From Diploscapter coronatus (taxonomy: Eukaryota > Nematoda > Chromadorea > Rhabditida > Rhabditidae), in NCBI GenBank assembly GCA_964036155.1, contig OZ038422.1:31023201-31087200 (forward strand): 64,000 nt of DNA, written 5' to 3'. Positions within the stretch are counted from its first letter, which is position 1. The number at the start of each line of letters is the position of its first letter. A program made the translations under genes and the position numbers. Positions 37,501-49,500 of the stretch are shown piece after piece. The notes under the pieces are model-generated. The model saw nothing but the letters and a program-made list of their open reading frames with translations, searched no databases and was not told the DNA's origin.

Positions 37501-40500
37501 GAGATTCTTGAATAAATATGAGGTTTACCAGTTTTCACTTCACTTATAGCAGTAAGTTAGTCGGTTAAAAATTTACATAATAATTCATGATGAGTTTTCA
37601 AAGAAATCCGATGAGAAATTCAGTTAAATTGAGTTACCACAAGTGAATTAAACAAAAATTTCATAAAATGCAAGGGTTCAGATATTAGTTTATGACTGCA
37701 TGATGGAAAAAGAAATAAGTCGAATAAAATTGTCTGTAAACTTAAACTCTAACTAAGATAAGAATATTTTATCGCGATAAACCGACTTTTTTTTTTTTTT
37801 TTTAAATTAAACAGACAGAATAATAATCAGCAAAACTCATTCGAATGTGTAAAATCGCATGAAAATCGGAAAATCAACAAAAGCAAGAGAGACTTTCTAC
37901 GTGATTCCTTAGCGTTTTTGTCTAGTTTATGTCAACTAAACTGAAGCAGAGTTCAGCTGTAAAGTGCAGAAACATTTTCCAAAAGACTAGGAGGCTAAAA
38001 AGTCGAGCGTCATTCCCACTTGACCGTATCAAATGTCCATTCAAAAGAATGGCCTAAAGACCCTCTCAAAACTTCTCGAAGAGGAGGTATTTGCGAGAAG
38101 GAGTGATTTTGGGTGATCTTTCCTGCTGATATAACAGGCAGTTTTCTGCTCTTTATTTCTCCCAGGTTATCTATCCCCCCCCCCTTTCATTCTCCGATCC
38201 CATCGACAACCTTGCTACTACTCAATCTCTCTTCTTCACTGCACAGTGTAACACGAAAAGCAAAAACCTCGAGGATTGCGCGTTTTCCGCCGAATGATTC
38301 GTTTTTGATTGCTGCGGGCTCGACCTCGATCTTCATTTTTCATCGCTACGGGTTGAATCTCGTTCGCGTTTCGTTTCTCGACAACACCCGACTGACGGCC
38401 CTTCGAGTGATGATAACTGATTTCCCCGATCCTCGGCCTGCACTTGCTTCGATGTGCCCTTTCGTCCTTTCGACCAACAGCAATTTGTTCGGGCTCAGGA
38501 TTTCGAATGAAAAATAACTGCGACGAAGCGAACTTGAAAACAGTGGGAGTAAAAATAATGATAAATCGGGCAATTCACTGCATCATAAAGAAGAGGGGCG
38601 GTGAGATGATAACAAATCTGTCAGATTTTTCGTCAAGATCTGTCAGAAATATCTCGAAATTCTAAAGTAGAGATACTCTTTCGGATAGCCTACTCCTGAG
38701 ATCTGATAGTGAGATCGCGAGGAGGGGGCAAGAACGAGTGAGCGGGCGGGCATCAGATAGTGCGAAAGTCCATTTATTCTGCGCGATTGAAAGACTCAAA
38801 GTCAGAAAAATGTTTTTTTTTTGAAAATAGACGCAAATCGAGACTATCGGTAAATAAAAAAGGCCATGAATACGAAAAATCGAAAATGGGGATGAGTTTG
38901 AAGACTGGAGCAATGCAAAAAGCAGAGAATTGTCGAATTTGAGGGGAAAGCCTGGGAGTCTCTGGGGGTTTGCGAAGGAAGCTGTTAGTGGAGAGGATAC
39001 TTTACAAGGAAACAAGCTCTGCAGCGGAGTGGCAACTCAACTAACCTCCAGACTAACCGCATCACTATCTGCTCTAATGAAGCTCACAAGGAAACTTTTT
39101 GAGTGCTAACCCACAAATTTGATGATTCCTTTTCCGCGATAAAGACTATGGGTGGGCAAAAAATGAAAGTTGAATTTTTGCCAAATGATAGTCTATCTCA
39201 TTTTTCCCTTCAGTAGGAAATTGTCACTTGATGAAAATCACTCCGTTAACTTTTTATTGGTTTAAAAATAGGAAAAGAATTGCCATAAAAATGCCGGATT
39301 TTCGATAAATCTCTGATAAGTATATTTCTTTGCATGGGTTGCAACAGATATGAAATCAGAATCGAAATGATGACTTCCCAAGCCTTGAAAATTCTAGAAT
39401 TTTTTGACACATGGTAAAAGCATGTATAAATGGGACTTTACCAGGAAACAAGCTTTGCAGCACTAACCTCTTCCAGACTAAGCCTTTCGCTCTAATGAAG
39501 CTCAGTCAACTTCCAGCAATTTTTCCCCTTTATTGCGTCATGCACTTGACACGGAACCACTCTGCATATTCCGCTGTGGGGATACAACTGTCCTGGGGAT
39601 TTCAAAGAAAAATGCAACTTTTGAAGAATAGACTTATAAAACCGGCTGAAATAAAAGTTGCCTATCTACTCTCCTAAATCTTACTCAAAGAATCGGAATA
39701 TTTCATAAAGTGTGCGTGGCAAAACTGATAAACAGAAAAGGATTATGGACTTCAAAAGTTTCAGAAGTTCGACAAAAAGTGGCAAAACTCGAGAATTTTT
39801 GAAACGCAAGTCGAAAGTCCAGATATTTTAGGTTAGAAACCGAAAGTAGAGCTTTTGAAAGAATGAGACCAAAATGAGTTATATTTAGCAGAAATTTTGG
39901 TTGTCAGTATTTTTGAAAATTAGGAAAACTGTCGACGTAAAACATGAACTTATGAAACCGCACTGATTAGACGATAATTTTCTCATTTTTCGCAATATTT
40001 ATGGTGAAAAATATATGCTGAATGTAGTAGAAGAAAAGTATCTATCCAAAGATACAGTAATCAGCAATTTCCTAGTCTACTATAGAGCAAACTGAAATTA
40101 GAATCATCATATAAAAATTAAAGAAGGATGTGATTTTTCTTACAATTCTTCAAGAACTTTTCAGGTTAGATACATTATCATATGACATCATAAAAGGAGC
40201 AATTTTTGAAGAGTGATATCATGCTGAGAAGGTTTTGGGTGAAAGTTTGGAAGAAAAATTATGAGTAAATAGAAAATTTACCTAAAATTTTACAATACTT
40301 GAATTATCATTATTATTACAAAATTCGAATTAAATTCTAATCGTCAAGAAAAAGTCTGAAAAGCCATCAAATAATCTAAGTGATGTGAGAATTTTCATTG
40401 ATCTTCGAGAACCTTGTCAGGTTGAATATTGGCTAGATATTGCATTCCTTACTAACTTATTGAGAAGGAAGATAGAGAATATCCGTGGATAAAACAGAAG

Positions 40501-43500
40501 AAGATACAGAGCAGAGACGAGGCTAATAGACATCTCCTACTCACCTCGCCACTCACTCAGGCAAACTCCTATCCTCTATCCTAAGCCTGAGTGAAGATAT
40601 CGGAACACCGCATCACACACCGTCTAATTCAATTTCGATTCAAACTAAAAATAAGAAATAAAACCGGAAAAATAAGCAAATGCTAGATGATGAATTACGC
40701 AAGGAAATGAATAAAAAAGTGAGATGAAAATGGAGTACCTGGAAAAACAACGCGTGGAGATTGAATAAAATAATAAGAGAATTTAAATTCAGAAAAGACA
40801 TATAGAGATTTTTCTAGCGTGATGTAAATAGAAATAGAAATCGAAAAGCGAATTTTGATATTTCGTGAAGTATGGTTTCTATAAAGGACTAGAGAGCCTT
40901 TGAAGAAAATTATTATCAATTTGAAATGCAGGTGCAGCTATTTTCTTCAACTTATCAAAACACTGGCATTTTGCGCGGTTATTATTTTAAAATTCTACCC
41001 GAATATTCGGTTTCAAAAACAGTCATTTCTTTTACCAGCAAAATTTTCAAAATTAGGCATTGAGCGTCAGAAATTATTTTATTTGAATTTTGATCTGATG
41101 CTTTTCTTATTATTCGTTTCAACAAAACGAGGCTCTCTCCTAACTTTAACAAATCAAATATGTGTGTTGTTTTTCGGAGTTCATCAGGTTAAAAGTGTTC
41201 CTTTTAGGGTGAAAAACGAATTTATTCGAGAAAAACTGAAAAATAAAGAGATAAAGTGGAATGAAAAGCTGTGGAGTCCTGTGGAAAAATGAATGATTAC
41301 TGCTTGAAATGTGGATTGCAAATTGCGGGATATTTTTGCATTTGTTTATGGCATTTCCCTCGTTTTGCTACCAAATCATGATAAATTTTGATGAAAAACT
41401 GACAAATTGGCTGTCAAAATTGAGCTGTGAAATACTCGTGAAAATGTCGTAATTTTACAAGACGAAATAGGAGAATTTATTCTGAGAAAATCGTCACCTC
41501 GTGCGCGTTTTTCAAGGCTTTTTACTAATCAAAAATTGTAATCCAATAAAAATGTCTGCGTTTACGTGGAAAAGTTAGCCAAGAGCAACTTGAAGCAGTG
41601 AACGAGAAACGACAAACGCTCAAACAGCTCAAACACTAACTAAGGTGCTCCATTAATCTTTCTTTTTTATATTCTGCAATGCTTTTTTAGAAAATGAACA
41701 TTTTTGCAAGATTCTAACTTTCTTACGGTAAGTTATTTATCGCAGAACTTTTAAATTTCGATAACAAGAATATCAAATTTCAGAAGATAACTGAACTTTG
41801 AAAATATTGGCAAACAACCTTTTCATTATGATAACATTTTGCCGTGCTATGAAATTTGTAAATAAAAAGTTTAAACTTCGAATATTGATATTCAAAAATA
41901 AAATGCTGAATTTTAAAAATGTTAGCATAATAAATTAAGAGACCGAGTCGCATTTTTTTCTCAAAGTCACACTGCTGCAATCTTCTGTTCACATTTCAGC
42001 CCTATTATTTTCTTAAACATTCACCTGCAAAACGTGTCTAAATTTGGGAGGGAAATTAAAACAAAGCCGAAAGAGAAAATCAGTCAAAATCCAAACTTCG
42101 GATGAATACACAAATGCTTGAAAGAATCTAGTCACCCCCAAAGAGACGGGCAGAAAAGGAAAGGAAGAAAAAGAGGGAAAGGCAATAAGAAATAGCCCCC
42201 GGATAAATCAAATAACTGTTTTATCCGGGCTCGAAATTAGGTTATTATAAAAAGCGTACCCAAACTTGGATTTTACTATCTTTTTAACTCATGTTTTTAT
42301 CATCGGGCCTTTCTTTCAGGGTTAGAAAATTTAAAGATGAATGGTTCGAAATCAAGGTGAAAAACCACCTCAAAAATCCTCTAATCTCGAGTTATGAAAA
42401 GCGCCTACTACTTTGGACTGAGTTCATTATATTTATTTTGAGCCACTTCAGATTCAATTTTTTCACTATTTTGATGCCAACTCGTCTATTTTTGCATTTA
42501 TGAATTTCATTAAAAAGTAAACTCTCGATGCCTAAAAGAGAATTCTCGATATTCCTCAAGATTAGCTACTAATTTCATACTCAACTCTTCCATAAATTAC
42601 CTAGTTCTTTCGCTATAGACCCCGCCCGCAGGCTCAGTCGTGTACCCATGCAAAAACTTGGTCACATTTAACCTAATCATGAATAAAAATGGAAGATGAT
42701 TTAGTCAATCAAAAGGAAACGAGAAACATACATCATGTCTAGGCATAATTAGGCAAAAATAAGCTCTGATTAAAGTTTGTTCGAATAATTAGATGAACAC
42801 GCAAAAATCTGGAGGAAGCGTGGATACAACTTAGAATTTCGCAACTCTAACGACATCATGATTAACTCGGATCACACATTAATTCAGAGATCTCATGACA
42901 TGATATGAATTGGATACTTTAAACTTCAATTTCAAGAAAAATGAGCACAGAATAAAATGTTAGAATCATCACGTCTTTGTAACACCAATTAGTCCTGCTG
43001 CAATAAGTCAGCCCAAATTCTTGACAAATAAAAATGATAAATAGCCGCTGCTTCACTCATCAATTGTAAGGGCTAATTAATGGCTGATAGGATCTGACAA
43101 ATCAGAGGAAAACTGAAAAGTCAGGGAAAAAGAAGACAGCCTTGTTAAACTTAACCGGTAAACAGCTGTGAAATCGAAAATCTGCAGGACAAAAGGACTG
43201 AAGAATGGAGAAAATAAAGGAGCAAAGCAAGGGGATAATTGAAAGGTTGAATGAAACATCGAGTTAAAGCGAGGAGAGGACAAAAATTATGGACACCTAA
43301 TGGATCGAGCAGACTTTTCTCGAGATTAGCAAAAAAAAGTGCAAGAAAAGTTATCAAGATCGATTAGAAAATAGGACTCGAGAGTATCTTTGCGAAGGCA
43401 GTTTCTAGCATGAGACATAGACATTGCACATTATTATAATGCGCTTTCAGTTAGCCAGCGAATTTACATTATTTGTAATAATAATAATAGAGACGTTGAG

Positions 43501-46500
43501 TCAGCAGGAGAGTCGAGTATCAAAAGGGCAGATATTTATAGTAACGTTACGTAAAGATAAATGTTTGCTAATTTTATGTTAAAATCTTTTTTTTTTGTCA
43601 ATAATAAACGAAGAATGAAATTCCATAATAAATTAACGAGAAGGATTAGTTTCTACATAAGTCCACTAAAATTCATGTCTGAAACGCATGGAGATGTTCA
43701 GAATTGTAAATAAAAATCCTGATCGCGGATCGGGGATTATTTTTTAGGATGCGAGTGCGTAATCAAAAAAAGGTAGTATCAGATTTTGACAAAAAAAGTT
43801 ACAAGTCTGGGTTGTTTAGACAATAGAGACCAGTCAGAAAAGTTTTTTTTTTCAAAAATGAGGATTTGTGGTCGAATTAAGGACGGAATGCTTATTTTGG
43901 ATTAGCCACCTCGAGGGTAAACTCGCGATTGGTTCGTTAGAACAACGCACAAAACAAAGAAGAGGAAACAGAAACAGACTCACTCTCATTGCAGCAATGA
44001 AAGAACGAAATTATGGAAAAGAGGTAATGAAATAATGAGGTGCATATGGGTCCGAATAATAACGCGCAGAAATGCATTGAAAATGGGCTCCATTCACAAA
44101 AAGGCAAGTCTACTTTTTGGTTCAAGAAAAAATTAGAACACATCATCATCGGTGACGAGAAAGAATGAAAATTTGGAAATGCCCCGGCTAAGATTCCATG
44201 AATCAGGATCAGGGGTGCACGGAGTTTTAATTTGAAAATTTTAGAAATTAAAGTCGAAGCTTCCTTAAAAATGCCGAAGTAAAAATCGCAACCAAAATTT
44301 CGAAATATCCTTCGAAGTTGAAATCGAAGCTCGTACACTCTCATCAAGATGAACTCTCAATTTCTTCAGAATTGAAACAAGTTCTTCCTAAAATATCATC
44401 TCGAAAATTAGAGCGAAATCGTGATTCAATCTGATCATTGATCATCATAGAGAGCGAGTGTATAATTTTTAGCTAACAAATAAATATTTGAATAAAAATA
44501 AAACTTTTCGAGTATCAAATTTCCAATTTTCAAGCCAATCACTTCTTATCCAACTAATAAAGAAAGAAAAGTCCGGAAACCAAAGAATCATTTTTCGAGT
44601 TGCCAAATTTGGCTCCGAAAATTTCGAAAAAAAAAATGAAGAAAAGCATGTGAAAACTAAACAATTCAGATTTGCACAGCGGGAATTTTTGTCTCGTGGT
44701 TGTGGAATTCGAAAAATTCGAAGATTTGAAGAAAGAAACCAGGAACAAAATAGGAAACTCGAATTTGCATCGTTTCTCGCCAAATCAAGTGAAACGACGT
44801 TCCTTTTAGGGATGAATTTTGAGGCTGAAGATTATTTTTCAAAAAAAATTATGAAAGCTGCGCACTCGAATAATTGAGTGTAGTTCAAAGTTGAAGATGA
44901 TTTTTGGCATTTTTTTTTTTAGAAATTTCTCATTTGACTTTTAAAATAAAATTTAGTAGTATTTAGAACGTTTCACTATTTTAACGAAGAAAGTCAAGAT
45001 TTGGTGTCATTCCATTAATTCAGATACACTGATCAAAATTTAGGGTTCAACAAGCAAAAGTTGCAATGTCACATGCGTCCAATTTCACATCAGAAATTCG
45101 TCTGTATAACTTGTGAAATTTGATATTTCTGCAATATTTTGGGAACATTTTTAATCAGAAATCGAAGATCTTAGCCTTAGATCAAAAGAAAACTCTTGGA
45201 ATTAGGAAATTTCACGACTAACCGCTGGAATGAATGTGGTAAATCATCGAAATTGTAACTGCTGCAGTTCAAAGAGCTCAAATTCTCGAAGGCAGTTCCA
45301 AAGAATGCCGCGAAATGGAAAGGAATGGAGTGATGGTGCTGGGAGGGTTTACCCAATTCCTCACTTTTCATCTTTTCTTCTTTTTTCTTTCTCTTTCATC
45401 TCATAACCAATCTCATATTTGTGACTACTCAAAACTAGCCAAATGTTACTTCTTCGTAATATGAAAATATCAAAACTAACGATCTGAATTATCTCGCCCA
45501 AGGGGATCATTTGGTTCAGAAAATAGCAAGAAATTGTAAATGGGTCTGAGCAAAAAGTGACAAAAATTTTGTTCGGGAAGAAAAATTGCAGGGTCTGAAT
45601 GGAGCGATTAAGATTAAAAGATGTATTTTATCTGACAAAAATGCCCTTAAGATTATAAAGACGAGATCCTCGACGAATGAAAAGTTATGTTAGTTTCTGA
45701 AAATGCAACGATGAGAATATTCCGAAAAAGTGACGAGAATAAGGAGGATTTTCTGATCTCAAAAAATTAATCTAATTTTTCTGAGATTCAAAACACTACA
45801 CTCGCGTTTCGGATAAAAAGGAGCTTTCGAACAAGGATAAAGTGGTTCCTTCCTTCTTTCTATCAGTGAGGGAATTCAGTGCGTGAATGGCAGAGCTTTA
45901 TTGAATTGCGCTAATCCCGTTTTAGCAGTCCCTCTTTTCCCTTCCCTCCCCATCCTTCCCAGTCCCAGTTCCTCCCTCCTCTTTATTTCCATTTCAGAAC
46001 CGTTATGAAGATGCTCCATCTAGTCTCCAAATGCAAACAATTGAAACATCGAAACATCACGTCAAATGGAAGAAGACATAATCAAATAGTAGACGAACAA
46101 TTTGGTCATTTAGGATTGAAAAAGAGCCTGAATTTTTAGTGAAATGCATAACTCTGATGGAAAATGCTTGGAGTCGCTAAATAGAATCCCAGAAGAAATT
46201 GTAGATGCTGCATGGAAGATATTATGTTGGTTTTCTTTTGAAAAATGTAAAAAAATGCACATTTCGAAAATAGGTTATCTTATCAAAATATGGAACCTTT
46301 CAATAGGTACAACCGTGCAGCCTGCCGAAAAGTCACTTTATATGATCATGAAAGATCAAAACTCCAATTATCACGATCAGAAATATCCACAATCCTCATT
46401 TTACCTACAGCAAGAACTAGAATGATTTAAAACTCAGCTCATCTTCATTTTTGAAAATACGACCTACGCAAAAGGAAGTTTTCAATTTCCGGTCTGACCA

Positions 46501-49500
46501 TTTCAACCATCTCTCAAAATACCTATCAAATCCAATCCGATAAAGCTTCAAACTACGTGTATAAATTAATTTAAAAATCTCCCCTCTTTGGATATCCGCA
46601 AGTATTGTGTCGTTTTTCGGCTTTACGCTACACTGGAGAATGTCGAATATGAGTGACGGGGGAAAGGAAGGAAAAGAATCAAATTGAAGGCCCGAAACTG
46701 AATAACGAAGGGAAAAGGAATACAACAAAAGAAGACTTAAGGCCAACTTGAAGGGAAATTCCCGGAAAATGTCCCCATAAGAGAAGGCTCGGAGTGATTG
46801 AACAAGAGCAGGGCCGAGGGAAGGGCAGCCCAACCGGAAGCATTTCCGACTCTAAGCAAGAACAAGAAAACTTCCTAACTCTGTCCGCAACCTAAGGCAT
46901 TTCAGGTAGAAAATTAGACCAGCAATAACTAGAAAGTAGGGAAGTAGAACAAATTGGCCACTGATAAATAACAACTATTTTAGCAAGCAATAGTAAAGGT
47001 CAAACAAAGGAAAATGCACAACATAGAGCTAGAACAAACATTTCTCAGTGATGATAAATGGCAGGGAAAAATATTCTTGTTAACAGAATGTTCTTAAGGC
47101 CAGATCAAAGAATATGTTCATTCAGAAGAGCATATTTTAAAACTGTTGTCATTTTTTTTTTTTTATAAAGATAAGGATTCTCAATAAAGAAGTTCTAAAA
47201 CACGCGAGTGAACGCCTTATTTGAAAATTCTAGCCATTTCTTCTCTATCAAAGAACAGAAGGGTAATTATTCGAATACATTTAGAAAGGGTGATTTTATT
47301 CTAAAGTAGAATAAATTCACGATCATCAAGTTCAAAAATAAACTTGAAAGTTTCAATGACAAAATAAAACCATGATTTCAATTTGAGTGGCGGTGCGCAA
47401 TAAGCGATAAAAATATCGTTTTTATTATCTGAGTGAAGCCTAAACTTTAATTCAGATACATTATATATTAGATTTAAATGAATCTACTGAAAACTTTATA
47501 AAATTGAGGAACTAGCAATAAACAATGTTTATGTATTTTCCATGAATTGATACTTCCACGAAATGCCCTCTATTTCATTAAAATTGCCGAGTGTTTTTGA
47601 CAGGTAAAGTTATCCAGTCGATTTGCGTAAAACCAACTGTCATTTCAATAAACTAACCATTTGAGTTTCCAGTATTCCACGCGTTACAGAAAAATCGAGC
47701 ATTCGGTACAGTATCTCGGATTTCGAATAAATTTAAATTATGAGGAAGAGATAAAAAGTAATTCAGAAAATCCAAACTTCTTCGCAAAAATTTCTGTGTG
47801 TTGAAATTGTTTTCCCCAAATTTACTATCTTTAGGTTTCAATTCGTATTTTTTTCTCAAATTCGAGCAGATTGCAGTTCTAACCGAATTTGCCTGCCATC
47901 GTCTGAATCGTTTTGTTCTCTAATGTCCCTTTCCGCCGAATCTCAATCTCAATGAATGATCCCCTGCCCGCCTATCCCAATCCTTATTCAATTAGGCCAT
48001 TCCTTCATTTCCCCTTTCTTATTTCCTTGCATTTTTTTCGTTCCTTTCAACCAGAAAAAACGGATGCAGTTCTCCTTGTAAATAAATACGCAGCTGAGCC
48101 ATTCAGACTAATACAAAAATAAATGCCGAATTCGGAGTACGAGCCATAAAATTTGTACTAACCCAATTAAATCTGGCACTAGGAATTCAGACTGAAAAAT
48201 TGGAAAAGAGAATTTTTGATCGAGAATTGGAATTGAAAGATCGAAGTAGAAAAGTTTGGAATAAATCGTTGCGAATAATAACATCAAGTACTCAAAATAT
48301 TCGGGCTAAAGAATATTCTTCTACAAAAAGAAAAAATAGAAAGAAAGCACTCGCAGTTATTCAATTCATATAGATGGAAAATAAACAAAGGAAAGGCTTA
48401 CGTCTAAATACGGTATCAAATAAAATTCGCAAATTGTTGAAACAAACAAACAAACATCATGAATTCGTGCCATGTGATAAAGTTCTTTGCAATTACACAG
48501 AAAACTTTCGTGTTCGAAGGCAATTGAGGGAATCCGGGTGCAGGACGAAAATAGAAACAATGCAGAAAAAAAGATGTCTAGATCATTAGAGAACAGGTTT
48601 AGAGGTTTCAAGTGATTAATTTTGGAATAAATTGATAGATTTTTCAAAAATAGAAAGCGTATATAATCTTTGATTTTCGAATGAAAAACGTAAATTAAAA
48701 AAAATAATAATAAAGAAACTGACCGTTATACCACATTCCGTGAAGACTGACAAAAGCGCGCTTCGCTTGTTCGATCGTTCTGAAATTAGGAAAATTTGGA
48801 AAGACAACTTGTTCTTGCAGAGAATCTGCTGGCAATTATCTTCATTTTTCTAAGTCAGTCCGCTTTTAATCAAAATCAGGAACAGATTTGGGATTTTTCA
48901 ACCGAAATTTCGGATGAAGTTCGATTTTGGCTGCCAATTTTGAAGTTTGATGTAGCGAGGTGCGGTCGCGATCGACAATTTTGAAAAAGTGCTAATCGGA
49001 TCAGAATTCATTAAGAAATCAGAATATAATTTCTACCTGAACATGAGAAATATGGTCTTGTTGTCGAATTCTTTTGAGTAGACAGCCAAATGCGCCCATC
49101 GACCACTCGATTCCCGCAGTCGTTCCATCAACGAGTTCTGCACTTCTTCCACGCCGGGTCTGCAATTTTATTCTTCATAAAAATCATCAGATGGTTAGAC
49201 TCGAATATGACGGAATGAATTTGAAGAAGCATGAGAAATAAGGGCCTTTTGGGATTCATTCACGCGACACTCCACACACACCCGTTCGTACTCGACGCAC
49301 TTTTCAGGAGAAAGAAGTATAAAAGAAATAGGGGAGAAGAAAAGCGGATATAAAGTACAAATGGGTGTGAGTGTAAAATGAGTGGGGAGACCGAAGAAGG
49401 CCAGAAATAAGGACTCCCAATCTGTTGAAATAATGCCATTATATTTGTGGTCATTTTAAAACCGACAAATCAGATTCGTTAAACGAATATCGAATTCTTT

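Larger units (their letters stand above)
31632..48723 (-). other. 17-kb intron of the RRM-like gene
   Basis: Donor GTCAGT at 48723 and acceptor ATTTTCAG at 31632. I see no splice-supported coding segment on either strand. Open frames of 100-180 codons (for example 31746-32279, 38113-38517, 40900-41292, 44488-44877, 46417-46833) lack family motifs and often overlap on both strands. It contains poly-A/T runs, a local duplication (38999-39503), hairpins (40554-40593, 42195-42230) and repeat fragments. A GC-richer patch lies at 34660-34820. Confidence 0.7.

Noticed and set aside
38113..38517. 134-codon plus-strand frame in the intron
   Set aside because: An overlapping antisense frame of similar quality and no recognisable domain.
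44469..44877. Overlapping frames of about 100-130 codons on both strands
   Set aside because: Both strands are open at once, typical of compositional bias; neither shows conserved motifs.
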